The notes below the pieces were generated by a model. It saw only the letters and a list, made by a program, of their open reading frames with translations, searched no databases and was not told the origin of the DNA. The position numbers were made by a program, and so were the translations under genes. Positions 26,699 through 35,025 of a stretch of 61,183 nt of DNA are shown here, piece after piece; positions within the stretch are counted from its first letter, which is position 1, and the number at the start of each line of letters is the position of its first letter. The DNA lies in NCBI GenBank assembly GCA_913058135.1, contig CAJXPR010000006.1, forward strand, positions 1 to 61,183. The letters are read 5' to 3'. The DNA is from an uncultured Gammaproteobacteria bacterium. Lineage in GTDB: Bacteria; Pseudomonadota; Gammaproteobacteria; Pseudomonadales; Pseudohongiellaceae.

Positions 26699-26790
26699 GC
26701 AATGGCCTCCGTGAAAGAAGTCAGGGTATCAGATTTGACTGCCTGTGGGAATTTTTTACAATGCTGCCGGGATCGGCGCTGGTGGTGTTA

Positions 26791-27987
26791 CTAACGGCCG
26801 GGGCGGTCGCTTAACCACTGCAGCGCGATCTCTGGTGGCATCGGCCTGCCGATAAAGTAGCCCTGCGCATGTGTGCAGCCCAGGTCGCACAGGAACTGCA
26901 GTGTCCAGTCGTCCTCCACGCCTTCGGCGGTGACATTGAGGCTGAGCGCATTGGCCAGACCGACTACTGCAGCGGCGATCTTTTGTGACTCAATTGACGT
27001 TGAAGCGGACATGACAAACATCTTGTCGATCTTCATTTCCGAAAACGGCAGGCGGGCCAGTTGCACCAGTGACGAATAGCCCACACCAAAGTCGTCTATC
27101 GACAGATTGAAACCCTTGATACGGAACTGGGTCAGGTATTCGAGTGTGGCAACGGGGTTTTCCATACTGCTGGTTTCAGTAATCTCCAGGGTCACCTGGG
27201 AGGGCGCCACCCCGTGGTGTTCGCAGGCCTGCTGAACCCAGATCGGAAACATCGCGTCAGCGAGCACGACAGGTGACATGTTGATGGCTATTTTCAGGTC
27301 GGTGCCCAGAAAGTTGGCAGCAAACCAGGCCAGGCTCATGTCAAAGACCTGCCGCGTGAGCTCGGCGATGAGACCGTTGCGTTCGGCCATCGTGATGAAC
27401 TGGTCCGGGAATATCATGCCGCGTTCAGGATGCTGCCAGCGCACCAGGCTTTCAAAACCCACAACTTTCCCGGTGGTACAGATGACCTTGGGCTGGTAGT
27501 GCACGCTCAGCTGTTTCTGCGCTAACGCGCTGGCGAGCATATCTGCGCTGACAGGTGTCACATGTCCTACGCCAGCGGTCAGTCGTTTGTCTGGCTCCTG
27601 ATGCAACAGGCTACGGAGTTTGGCGGGCGTGAAGGGCTTGGGCAGCACGCCGGATACGCGCAGGCCATTCTCCTCGGCGGCCCTGCTGGCGGCTTCAAGA
27701 ACTCGTCCGCCAAGCCCGCTGGTGACAATCACGATGCCCTGATGGCCGGAAAGCGCGAGGCGATGCAGTGTTTCCACGCCGTCCACCTCCGGCATGACCA
27801 GGTCGACAATCAGGTGTGAGGGCTGCCAGTCCGCCACCAGCTGGAAGAATTCCTCGGCCTGGGTGGTCGCGCGAACATCAAAGCCCGCACGAGCCGCGAT
27901 CGCGCAGATGGTGGCGTTGACATTGACATCGTCATCCAGGACCAGCAGGCGTGTGGCGGCATCTGTGCTGTGATCTGTTGCCCCCAT
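26791..27987 (-). CDS. REC-EAL response regulator (c-di-GMP phosphodiesterase)
   Basis: 398 residues: REC (about 12-135, LLVLDDD, phosphoacceptor Asp62, PKPF Lys) and EAL (150-398). The signature is E179-S-L, a common working variant. The other catalytic residues are present (AINMS, LEITETS, IDDFGVGYSS, KIDK, AEGVE), so c-di-GMP hydrolysis is expected. It is close to the first 400 residues of the protein at 5468-7621, a likely paralogue without the GAF-GGDEF half. It is divergent from the Pho-box-controlled TonB receptor; the box array ends 25 nt before its start codon, so phosphate status could affect it. No kinase gene is adjacent. Confidence 0.9.
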   Translation of the reverse strand: MGATDHSTDAATRLLVLDDDVNVNATICAIAARAGFDVRATTQAEEFFQLVADWQPSHLIVDLVMPEVDGVETLHRLALSGHQGIVIVTSGLGGRVLEAASRAAEENGLRVSGVLPKPFTPAKLRSLLHQEPDKRLTAGVGHVTPVSADMLASALAQKQLSVHYQPKVICTTGKVVGFESLVRWQHPERGMIFPDQFITMAERNGLIAELTRQVFDMSLAWFAANFLGTDLKIAINMSPVVLADAMFPIWVQQACEHHGVAPSQVTLEITETSSMENPVATLEYLTQFRIKGFNLSIDDFGVGYSSLVQLARLPFSEMKIDKMFVMSASTSIESQKIAAAVVGLANALSLNVTAEGVEDDWTLQFLCDLGCTHAQGYFIGRPMPPEIALQWLSDRPGR

Positions 27988-28012
27988 GGGGCTCCTCTTT
28001 CCGGCAGCCGTA

Positions 28013-28063
28013 TTGTCATATTTTTGTTATTAAACTGTTATCGAACTGTCGTTCGGTTGTTAC
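28013..28063 (+). promoter_or_regulatory. Pho box array, five 7-bp repeats at 11-bp spacing
   Basis: TTGTCAT (28013), TTGTTAT (28024), CTGTTAT (28035), CTGTCGT (28046) and TTGTTAC (28057) stand exactly 11 bp apart, separated by 4-bp spacers (ATTT, TAAA, CGAA, TCGG). This is the PhoB operator pattern (CTGTCAT, 4 bp, CTGTCAT), in extended form. A -10-like TACAGT follows at 28074-28079, 10 bp after the last repeat, as in PhoB-activated promoters lacking a -35. Repeat orientation points to the receptor gene at 28115. Confidence 0.87.
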
Positions 28064-28114
28064 GGACGAGTCTTACAGTACCCGCTCCGAATACACTATC
28101 TGGGGTTTTAACCA

Positions 28115-30469
28115 ATGACAACCAAAAAGTTATATCGTGGCGTTTGTCTGGCGCTGGGCGGTCTGGCGGCCGCGCCGCTGGCGTTGGCTCAGGATGGACC
28201 GGCAGTAGAGGAAATGGTGGTAACGTCACAGTTGCGCACCTTTGCCAGCAGCTCGGTCAGTGACGAGATGTTGGATCAGGTGTCCGGTGCCGCCAGCGTT
28301 CTGGGGGCAATCGACTATATCCCCGGCGTTCTGGTAAACGAGGGTGATGCCTTCGGCGGTGACGACTGGTCCACAACCATCAGCATCCGCGGATTCCAGG
28401 TCAGTCTGGATGAGCAGCAACTGGGCATGACCATAGACGGCATACCCAATGGCAATTCCAATTACGGCGGCGGCTCCAAGGCCAATCGCTTTCTGGACAC
28501 GGAAAACCTGTTTGCCGTTGATGTGGTGCAGGGTACCTCTGACATTGCCTCCTGGTCACATGAGGCTCTGGGAGGCAGCATGAACTTCCGCAGTGTCGAT
28601 CCGACTCAGGAGTCCGGCCTGACTGCATCAACCACGTTCGGCGACAACAATGCGCGCAAGCTATTTGTCCGTTACAACACTGGCGAGATCATGGACAACA
28701 CCTATGCCTGGATCAGCATGTCCAGCTCCGATATCGATGCCTGGATTGACGGTTCGGGTGAGTCCAATCGCGACCATATAGCCGCCAAACTGAAGGGTTA
28801 TTATGACAACGTCGAACTGACCGGCTATATCTCCTACGATGATGCGCATGAGGACAACTACCAGCGCGTAACGCCACAGGAGTTCATCGAGGATCCGACC
28901 TGGGATCGACTGACCGGCGACTGGACCGGCGTGCCTCATGTCGATCAGTTGTACCGACGCGGTTGGTCAACACTACGCAAAAACCTGCTGGCTTATGCCA
29001 AAGCAGATTTTGAGGTATCGGGCATCGATTTCAGCACCTCGGTCTATCATCATGATAACAGTGGTCGCGGTGACTGGTTGCCGCCTTATATCGTTGACGT
29101 GCGTAATGACGGCGCTGGCAATCCACACTCCGAGCTGAACACAGGAGCGCCTGTATTGGGTGGAGCCCCGCTGGGTACCATAACCTTTGTTGACGCTGAT
29201 GGCCGGGCCCTACAACCCATAGCGGGCTGCGAAAGCTCGCTGACGTTCCCCTACGGCGGTGCCGGCCCGGCCTACGATCCGGCCTGTTTCCCGGCGGGTG
29301 CATTGCCGGTCGGTTCCTATCGCCACACGGTATATGACAAACAGCGCACCGGCTTCGTTGCCGACTTCTCCTGGGTGCAGGAGCTCAGCCAGTTTGATAA
29401 TACGCTGCGTGGTGGTTTCTGGTACGAGGATAACAACCGTAACGAATCCAGAGACTGGTTAAAAGTAATCGATTCCAGAACCAGCTACAATTTCAATCAT
29501 GTGCCGTACTGGACACAGTATGACCGTACCTTCCCTCAGGAAACCATGACCTGGTACCTGGAGGACACCATTGTCGCCGGTCCCTTGACGGCGCGCCTGG
29601 GTGCCAAGCAGTATCTGGTCGACATTGACCGGGAAGACGAACACCAGGGCGGACTGAGAACGGCATCGGTCAACTCCGATTCCGATGTATTGCTCAGTGG
29701 TGGTCTGGTTTATGCCATGCCGGTCGACGGGCTGGAGGCGTTTGTGGGTTACGCTGAAAGTTTCTCCTCCATCAAGGACGGCGTACTGGAAGCCAACCAG
29801 ACCGCGCTGGACTCTGTGGAGCCGGAGACGGCCGACAGCATGGACATCGGTCTGCGATATACCACCGGCATGCTCAATGCCAGCCTGACCTACTATGATA
29901 TCGAGTTTGCCAACCGCATCACGTATATCCCGGAAGGATCCACTGATGGAATTGACTATCTGGGTGAAAGCGACGGCGCCTACGTCAATGTCGGCGGTAT
30001 AGAGTCATCTGGCATCGAAGCCGCCATTCAGGCCAGTGTCACGGAAACGTTGAGCCTGTACTTTTCCTACACCAAGAATGACTCCACATACATTGGTACG
30101 CCCGACCCGGCTGCCAATACGTTGCTGGGCGTGTTTCCAGGCAACACCGTGTTCGGCTCTGCTGAAGACATGTTTGTCATCTCTGCCGACTGGCGTCGAG
30201 ACAACCTTTCGGCGGGCCTGACTTACAAGGACGTCGGCGAACGCTGGCTGAACGCAGCCAATACCACACGTCTGGATGGCTACGGCGTCGCTGATCTGTA
30301 TGTGGGCGTAGAACTAGACGAGTACCTGCAGGGCCTCAAAGGTGCCAGTTTGCAGGTCAACGTCACCAACCTGACCGACAAGTCCTATATCGGTGGTGTT
30401 GCCGGTGGCTGGGGCGGCTGGATTGCTCCTCCGCGCACCGCCACTGCGACTCTGACTGTCGATTTCTGA
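28115..30469 (+). CDS. TonB-dependent receptor of a Pho-controlled unit
   Basis: 784 residues with a signal peptide (1-25, ending APLALAQ), a plug (VEEMVVTSQLRTFASSSVSDEMLDQVSGAA..., ISIRGFQ, MTIDGIP, VDVVQGTSDI) and a long beta-barrel ending TATLTVDF with terminal Phe. It takes up a substrate across the outer membrane using TonB. The Pho box array upstream and the two secreted phosphatase genes downstream suggest the substrate is a phosphorus-containing molecule or the product left after dephosphorylation. A rho-independent terminator follows the stop, so the downstream genes would be made at a lower level by read-through or from an unseen promoter. Confidence 0.9.
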   Translation: MTTKKLYRGVCLALGGLAAAPLALAQDGPAVEEMVVTSQLRTFASSSVSDEMLDQVSGAASVLGAIDYIPGVLVNEGDAFGGDDWSTTISIRGFQVSLDEQQLGMTIDGIPNGNSNYGGGSKANRFLDTENLFAVDVVQGTSDIASWSHEALGGSMNFRSVDPTQESGLTASTTFGDNNARKLFVRYNTGEIMDNTYAWISMSSSDIDAWIDGSGESNRDHIAAKLKGYYDNVELTGYISYDDAHEDNYQRVTPQEFIEDPTWDRLTGDWTGVPHVDQLYRRGWSTLRKNLLAYAKADFEVSGIDFSTSVYHHDNSGRGDWLPPYIVDVRNDGAGNPHSELNTGAPVLGGAPLGTITFVDADGRALQPIAGCESSLTFPYGGAGPAYDPACFPAGALPVGSYRHTVYDKQRTGFVADFSWVQELSQFDNTLRGGFWYEDNNRNESRDWLKVIDSRTSYNFNHVPYWTQYDRTFPQETMTWYLEDTIVAGPLTARLGAKQYLVDIDREDEHQGGLRTASVNSDSDVLLSGGLVYAMPVDGLEAFVGYAESFSSIKDGVLEANQTALDSVEPETADSMDIGLRYTTGMLNASLTYYDIEFANRITYIPEGSTDGIDYLGESDGAYVNVGGIESSGIEAAIQASVTETLSLYFSYTKNDSTYIGTPDPAANTLLGVFPGNTVFGSAEDMFVISADWRRDNLSAGLTYKDVGERWLNAANTTRLDGYGVADLYVGVELDEYLQGLKGASLQVNVTNLTDKSYIGGVAGGWGGWIAPPRTATATLTVDF

Positions 30470-30491
30470 ACGATGTCAGGTTGCTAGAGCA

Positions 30492-30525
30492 ATGGTCTGC
30501 AGCGTTATGCTGCAGGCCATTTTTT
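30492..30525 (+). terminator. Rho-independent terminator after TonB receptor
   Basis: ATGGTCTGCAGC (30492-30503) pairs with GCTGCAGGCCAT (30509-30520), a 12-bp stem with one G-T wobble and a GTTAT loop, followed by five further T residues. It lies between the receptor and the phosphatase genes, so it may set their ratio rather than end the operon. Confidence 0.88.
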
Positions 30526-30568
30526 CCGATACGGCAACAGGTTTCGGCCCGTTTTCATGGAGTTAGGA

Positions 30569-31687
30569 ATGAAGATCCGTCTGATGGTAATGTTGATATT
30601 GACGATGTTGTCGGGACCCATCCGTGCTGCGGAAAATGTGGTGCTGATAACAATTGATGGCGTGCGCTGGCAGGAGCTGTTTCGCGGTCTGGACCGGCGT
30701 CTGGCGGAGCACGAAGACTATTCGGCGCGCAGTGATGAACTGATCAGCCGGTTCTGGCGCGACGCCAGCGCTGATCGCCGTGGCCTGATCATGCCCTTTG
30801 TCTATCAGGTGCTGACCGGGCAGGGCGTGATAATCGGCGATCGTGATCGGGGCTCTTGTGCACGCATGAGCAATGACTGGAATTTCTCTTTCCCCGGTTA
30901 CAACGAAATACTCAGCGGCGTAACCAACGACGCTATCGACTCCAATGCCAAGGTGCCAAATCCCGAGCGTACCTTCCTGGAGTTGTTGCAACAGAACCCG
31001 GCGTTCGAGGGCCGGACGGCAGCCTTTGGCTCCTGGGATGTCTTTCCTTACATTTACAACGTGGAGCGTAGCGGCATTCCGGTCAATACCGGTCTCGCCA
31101 GCACCCCAGCAAATGAATTCGAGCAGTTCCTCAACACACTTCAACAGGATATCTCACCGCATTGGCCAACCGTACGGCATGATGCCTTTACCCATCACTA
31201 CGCGCTATCCTATCTGCGCGAGCAGCAACCCCGGGTGCTTCATATTGCCTATGGCGAACCAGACGACTTTGCTCACGACGGCAAGTATGATGAATATGTA
31301 TTTGCCACTCGCCGCGTTGACGGTTTTATCGAGGAAGTCTGGCAGACACTACAGTCACTGGATCGGTATCGCGACAACACAGTACTTTTTATCACTGTCG
31401 ACCATGGTCGCGGTCAAGAACCAGTGGAAACCTGGCAGCATCATGCCAGCCAACGCGCCGTGGAACAATACATGACTGGCCTGGCGATGTATGAGCATGG
31501 CATCGAGGGATCTGACGCCATCTGGATGGCTGCCATGGGGCCTGGTATCCCGGCTCGCGGAATGGTCGTGCCTGATACCTGCCTCACCGCAGCAGCCATT
31601 GCGGCGACGCTGATGCGGTGGTTGGGCGAAGACTACCGGGACTACAATGACAGGATGGCCGCACCGATGCAGGAGTTTCTGCCATGA
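30569..31687 (+). CDS. Secreted alkaline-phosphatase-superfamily hydrolase
   Basis: The start is taken at ATG 30569, with GGAG (30559-30562) 6 nt before it; an in-frame ATG at 30557 overlaps that site. The 372-residue protein has a signal peptide (1-20, ending GPIRA) and metal-binding motifs of the superfamily: VLITIDGVRWQELF, a nucleophile region NFSFPGYNEILSG, GEPDDFAHDGKYDEY, ITVDHGRG and a His-rich WQHHASQ. A metal-dependent phosphomonoesterase or phosphodiesterase in the periplasm is expected. It overlaps the PhoD-like gene by 4 nt. Context (Pho box, TonB receptor) supports phosphorus scavenging. Confidence 0.85.
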   Translation: MKIRLMVMLILTMLSGPIRAAENVVLITIDGVRWQELFRGLDRRLAEHEDYSARSDELISRFWRDASADRRGLIMPFVYQVLTGQGVIIGDRDRGSCARMSNDWNFSFPGYNEILSGVTNDAIDSNAKVPNPERTFLELLQQNPAFEGRTAAFGSWDVFPYIYNVERSGIPVNTGLASTPANEFEQFLNTLQQDISPHWPTVRHDAFTHHYALSYLREQQPRVLHIAYGEPDDFAHDGKYDEYVFATRRVDGFIEEVWQTLQSLDRYRDNTVLFITVDHGRGQEPVETWQHHASQRAVEQYMTGLAMYEHGIEGSDAIWMAAMGPGIPARGMVVPDTCLTAAAIAATLMRWLGEDYRDYNDRMAAPMQEFLP

Positions 31688-32736
31688 GAAAAATCGTCGC
31701 CATAACAGCTACCCTGATAACAGGTTCAGTGCTGACTCTGGCCGTTTCGGCTCCGGTCCTGGCTCAGGATCGCACCATTATTGCGTTTGGCTCTTGCGTG
31801 CACCAGGATCGGCCGCAACCCATATGGCAGGCAGTGCTGGCCGACGAGCCTGAGGTGTTTGTATTTCTGGGTGATAATATCTACGGCGACAGTGAGGATC
31901 CGGCGGTACTGCAAGCCAAATATGAACTGCTTGGCGCTGTTGACGGGTTTCAGCGCTTGCGAGAACAGGCCGAAGTGATTGCTATCTGGGATGACCATGA
32001 CTATGGAGTCAACGATGGTGGCACTGAGTACCCGAGCAAGGAAGCCTCGCGCCAGGTAATGCTGGATTTCTGGAACGAGCCCCAGGATTCCGAGCGCCGG
32101 ACACGTCCGGACGGTATTTACACGTCCTATGAGTATGGTGAAGACGGAAAGAAGGTGCAGCTCATCCTGCTCGATTTGCGCTGGAACCGCACACCCTTGG
32201 TCGAAATCGAAGATGCCGCCAAGCGCGAAGCGCGGTTGGCGCAGGACATGGGGCCATATGACGCCAGCCTGTCCGCGACGGCCACCATGCTGGGAGAAAC
32301 GCAGTGGCAATGGCTGCAGCAACAGCTCGAGGTGGACGCCGACCTGCGCATCATTGGCTCCAGCATCCAGTTGCTGGCAGACTTTACGGGTTGGGAAAGC
32401 TGGGCCAATTTTCCGGCTGACCGGCAGCGTTTTTTTGAGCTTCTGCAAGCATCGCCAATAGTCCCCACCGTGATCATCTCCGGTGATACCCACTGGTCAG
32501 AACTCAGCCGTATTGATGATGCCGGGTTGCCATTTGCGCTGGTGGAGATGACATCATCAGGGCTGACTGAGGAATGGCATGCCATCAGTCCCAACCGGCA
32601 CCGGGTGGGCGAGGCATATGCAGTGGCCAACTATGGCCTGCTGTCAATTGACTGGTCGGGCGATTTACCGGTACTGGACATGTCTATTCGCGATGAGCAG
32701 GGCGCTACGTTGATACAGCAAACGGTCAGTTTCTGA
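31684..32736 (+). CDS. PhoD-like metallophosphatase, secreted
   Basis: 350 residues with a signal peptide (1-27, ending APVLAQ) and the PhoD-type metallophosphatase pattern: IAFGSCVHQDRPQPIW, VFLGDNIYGDSED, AIWDDHDYGVND, LLDLRWNRTPL, and IISGDTHWSEL with the C-terminal metal His. Members are alkaline phosphatases or phosphodiesterases acting outside the inner membrane. The ATG overlaps the stop of the upstream hydrolase (ATGA), so translation is coupled. Together they would release phosphate from two kinds of ester. Confidence 0.9.
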   Translation: MRKIVAITATLITGSVLTLAVSAPVLAQDRTIIAFGSCVHQDRPQPIWQAVLADEPEVFVFLGDNIYGDSEDPAVLQAKYELLGAVDGFQRLREQAEVIAIWDDHDYGVNDGGTEYPSKEASRQVMLDFWNEPQDSERRTRPDGIYTSYEYGEDGKKVQLILLDLRWNRTPLVEIEDAAKREARLAQDMGPYDASLSATATMLGETQWQWLQQQLEVDADLRIIGSSIQLLADFTGWESWANFPADRQRFFELLQASPIVPTVIISGDTHWSELSRIDDAGLPFALVEMTSSGLTEEWHAISPNRHRVGEAYAVANYGLLSIDWSGDLPVLDMSIRDEQGATLIQQTVSF

Positions 32737-32839
32737 GATCAGCTACTTATCGGGCGGACCGCGTCAGGGTGAGTTCAGGCGCAAAAACGCGTATCATGCG
32801 TTGCCTAGTCACCCCTGAATCTGTCCGGACCTGCACGAT

Positions 32840-33427
32840 ATGGAAACCTTTGCCGCCGCTGTCACCCTGTTCCTGATTATGGACCCACTGGGCAATATTC
32901 CGATATTTCTCAGCGTGCTGTCCGGAGTCGCACCCGAGCGGCGTCGGCGTATCCTGATCAGGGAGCTGTTGATTGCGCTGGGCATCATGCTGCTGTTTTT
33001 GTTCACCGGGCCGACAATTCTGACGGCGCTGGGATTGTCTCGCGAGGCAATATCCATCGGTGGCGGGCTGGTGTTGATGATCATTGCCATTCGCATGATT
33101 TTCCCGTCACGTGGCGGTGTGATGGGCGATGATGGCAGCGAAGGCGAACCCCTGATTGTGCCGCTGGCGATGCCGTTGATTGCCGGTCCATCGGTGCTGG
33201 CAACGCTGGTGCTGCTGGCGGAGACCGGCCCGGACCGTAGCGGCGACTGGCTGATCGCGCTGATGGGCGCCTGGACATTGTCCGCGGCGATTCTGTTGCT
33301 CTCGCAGCGACTTTACAAACTGCTGGGCGCCCGAGGCCTGAAGGCCATCGAGCGTCTGATGGGCATGATTCTGGTGACCATTTCAGTGCAAATGCTGCTG
33401 GACGGCTTCAAAAGCTATCTGGGCTAA
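32840..33427 (+). CDS. MarC/YhgN-family integral membrane protein
   Basis: 195 residues, six membrane helices, with the family start FLIMDPLGNIPIFLSVLSGV and the repeat-like PLAMPLIAGPSVLATLVLL. MarC-family proteins sit in the inner membrane, and their transport role is unproven; the old link to antibiotic resistance was not supported. The gene is 103 nt after the PhoD-like gene and probably has its own promoter. It is convergent with the AGCS symporter. Confidence 0.9.
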   Translation: METFAAAVTLFLIMDPLGNIPIFLSVLSGVAPERRRRILIRELLIALGIMLLFLFTGPTILTALGLSREAISIGGGLVLMIIAIRMIFPSRGGVMGDDGSEGEPLIVPLAMPLIAGPSVLATLVLLAETGPDRSGDWLIALMGAWTLSAAILLLSQRLYKLLGARGLKAIERLMGMILVTISVQMLLDGFKSYLG

Positions 33428-33471
33428 AGGGGCAGAAAGGCGCTCCCCCGTCACCCAGGCTGTTTTTGCAC

Positions 33472-34995
33472 TCAGTCTGCCTTGGTATCGTTGTCCTGAA
33501 TACCGGCATTGGCCTTGTCGCAACGCTGTTCCCAGAATGTGGCATTTTTGATACCGAGCTTGCGCGGATCAAAGGTGATCGGTTTGCCACTCTTCAACTG
33601 CGCCTCATAGTCCTTAAGGCAGGCAATCGCGGGTCCGGCCACGAAATAAATGGCCAGAATGCCCACGATGTTGATCCAGGCCATCAGCCCGACGCCGATA
33701 TCACCAATAGTCCAGATGAAACCAGCATTGTTGACCATGCCGTACGCGACCATGAACATGATCAGGAACTTGACCAGCGCCAGCGGAATTCTGGCCTTGA
33801 AATAGCGATTCAGATATGCGGTATTGGTCTCGGCGATGTAGTAATACGCCAGAATGGTGGTGAACGCAAAGAAGAACAGCGAGATGCCTACGAACACCGG
33901 TCCAAAACTGCCAAACACGCTGCCCAGGGCGAGCTGGGTGAATGCCGCTGAATTGATTTCGGTAGCGGCATCCACGTTCTGCACAATAAACTGGCCCACT
34001 TCCAGCGTGCCTTGTACGTTGTATTGCTGCGTGATCAGAATCATGAAGGCCGTCGCCGAACACACAAAAAGTGTGTCGACATACACCGAGAATGCCTGCA
34101 CCAGACCCTGTTGCGCGGGGTGGTCAACTTCTGCCGCTGAGGCCGCGTGCGGGCCGGTACCCTGACCGGCTTCGTTGGAATAGATGCCACGGCGCACGCC
34201 CCAGCCGACCGCTGCCCCAAAACCTGCCTGGGCAGTGAAGGCGTCGCTGAAGATCATGCCAATGACGCCTGGCAGCTGGCTCAGGTTCAGGAAGATGATG
34301 ATCAGCGCCATGATGATGTAACCAATCGCCATAAAGGGCACAACGATCTGCGTGAAGTGTGCGATGCGCTTGATGCCGCCAAAAATGATAAATGCCAGGA
34401 TCATCAAAATGACCGCCAGTGCGACCAGCTTGTTGGAGCCCACCTCACCAAATTCGGTGACCACCATGGTGCCCTCGCCGAAAACCTGGGCAACAGCGTT
34501 ACCAACGGCGTTGGCCTGCACGCCGGGCAGGAACATGCCGCAAGCGATGATGGCTGCCAGCGCAAACAGCACAGCCAGCCAACGTTGTCCCAGGCAGCGC
34601 TCGAAGTAATACGCCGGGCCACCACGGTATTGACCGTCTTCCTCAACCTTGTAGAGCTGCCCCAGCGTTGATTCGGCGTAGGCCGTGCTGGCGCCCAGAA
34701 AGGCCACCACCCACATCCAGAAAACAGCGCCAGGTCCACCAAAACCGATCGCGGCAGCAACGCCGGCAATATTGCCCACACCAACCCGGCCAGACAGCGA
34801 CACTGCCAGTGCCTGGAAGGAGGAGATGCCCTGTTCCGATTCGTTGCCCTGGAACAGCAATCGACACATCTCGCGAAAGTGCCGCAATTGTGCAAACCGC
34901 GTCAGCACCGAATAGAACAGGCCCGCCGCCAGACACAAAACAACCAGTGCGGTGCTCCAGATAATATTGTTCAGCGAAGTTACCAGACCTTCCAT
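33472..34995 (-). CDS. Sodium:alanine/glycine symporter (AGCS family)
   Basis: 507 residues with about eleven membrane helices and AGCS motifs: FQALAVSLSGRVGVGNIAGVAAAIGFGGPGAVFWMW, QYRGGPAYYFERCLG, and WGVRRGIYSNEAGQGTGPHAASA. It imports alanine or glycine with Na+ at the inner membrane. It is the last gene of a minus-strand row (methyltransferase, VTT protein, serine hydrolase, alpha/beta hydrolase), beginning 30 nt after the alpha/beta hydrolase gene. The downstream stop faces marC. Confidence 0.93.
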   Translation of the reverse strand: MEGLVTSLNNIIWSTALVVLCLAAGLFYSVLTRFAQLRHFREMCRLLFQGNESEQGISSFQALAVSLSGRVGVGNIAGVAAAIGFGGPGAVFWMWVVAFLGASTAYAESTLGQLYKVEEDGQYRGGPAYYFERCLGQRWLAVLFALAAIIACGMFLPGVQANAVGNAVAQVFGEGTMVVTEFGEVGSNKLVALAVILMILAFIIFGGIKRIAHFTQIVVPFMAIGYIIMALIIIFLNLSQLPGVIGMIFSDAFTAQAGFGAAVGWGVRRGIYSNEAGQGTGPHAASAAEVDHPAQQGLVQAFSVYVDTLFVCSATAFMILITQQYNVQGTLEVGQFIVQNVDAATEINSAAFTQLALGSVFGSFGPVFVGISLFFFAFTTILAYYYIAETNTAYLNRYFKARIPLALVKFLIMFMVAYGMVNNAGFIWTIGDIGVGLMAWINIVGILAIYFVAGPAIACLKDYEAQLKSGKPITFDPRKLGIKNATFWEQRCDKANAGIQDNDTKAD

Positions 34996-35025
34996 TTTTT
35001 TATCCTTGGATTGTATTCAGGTGGT

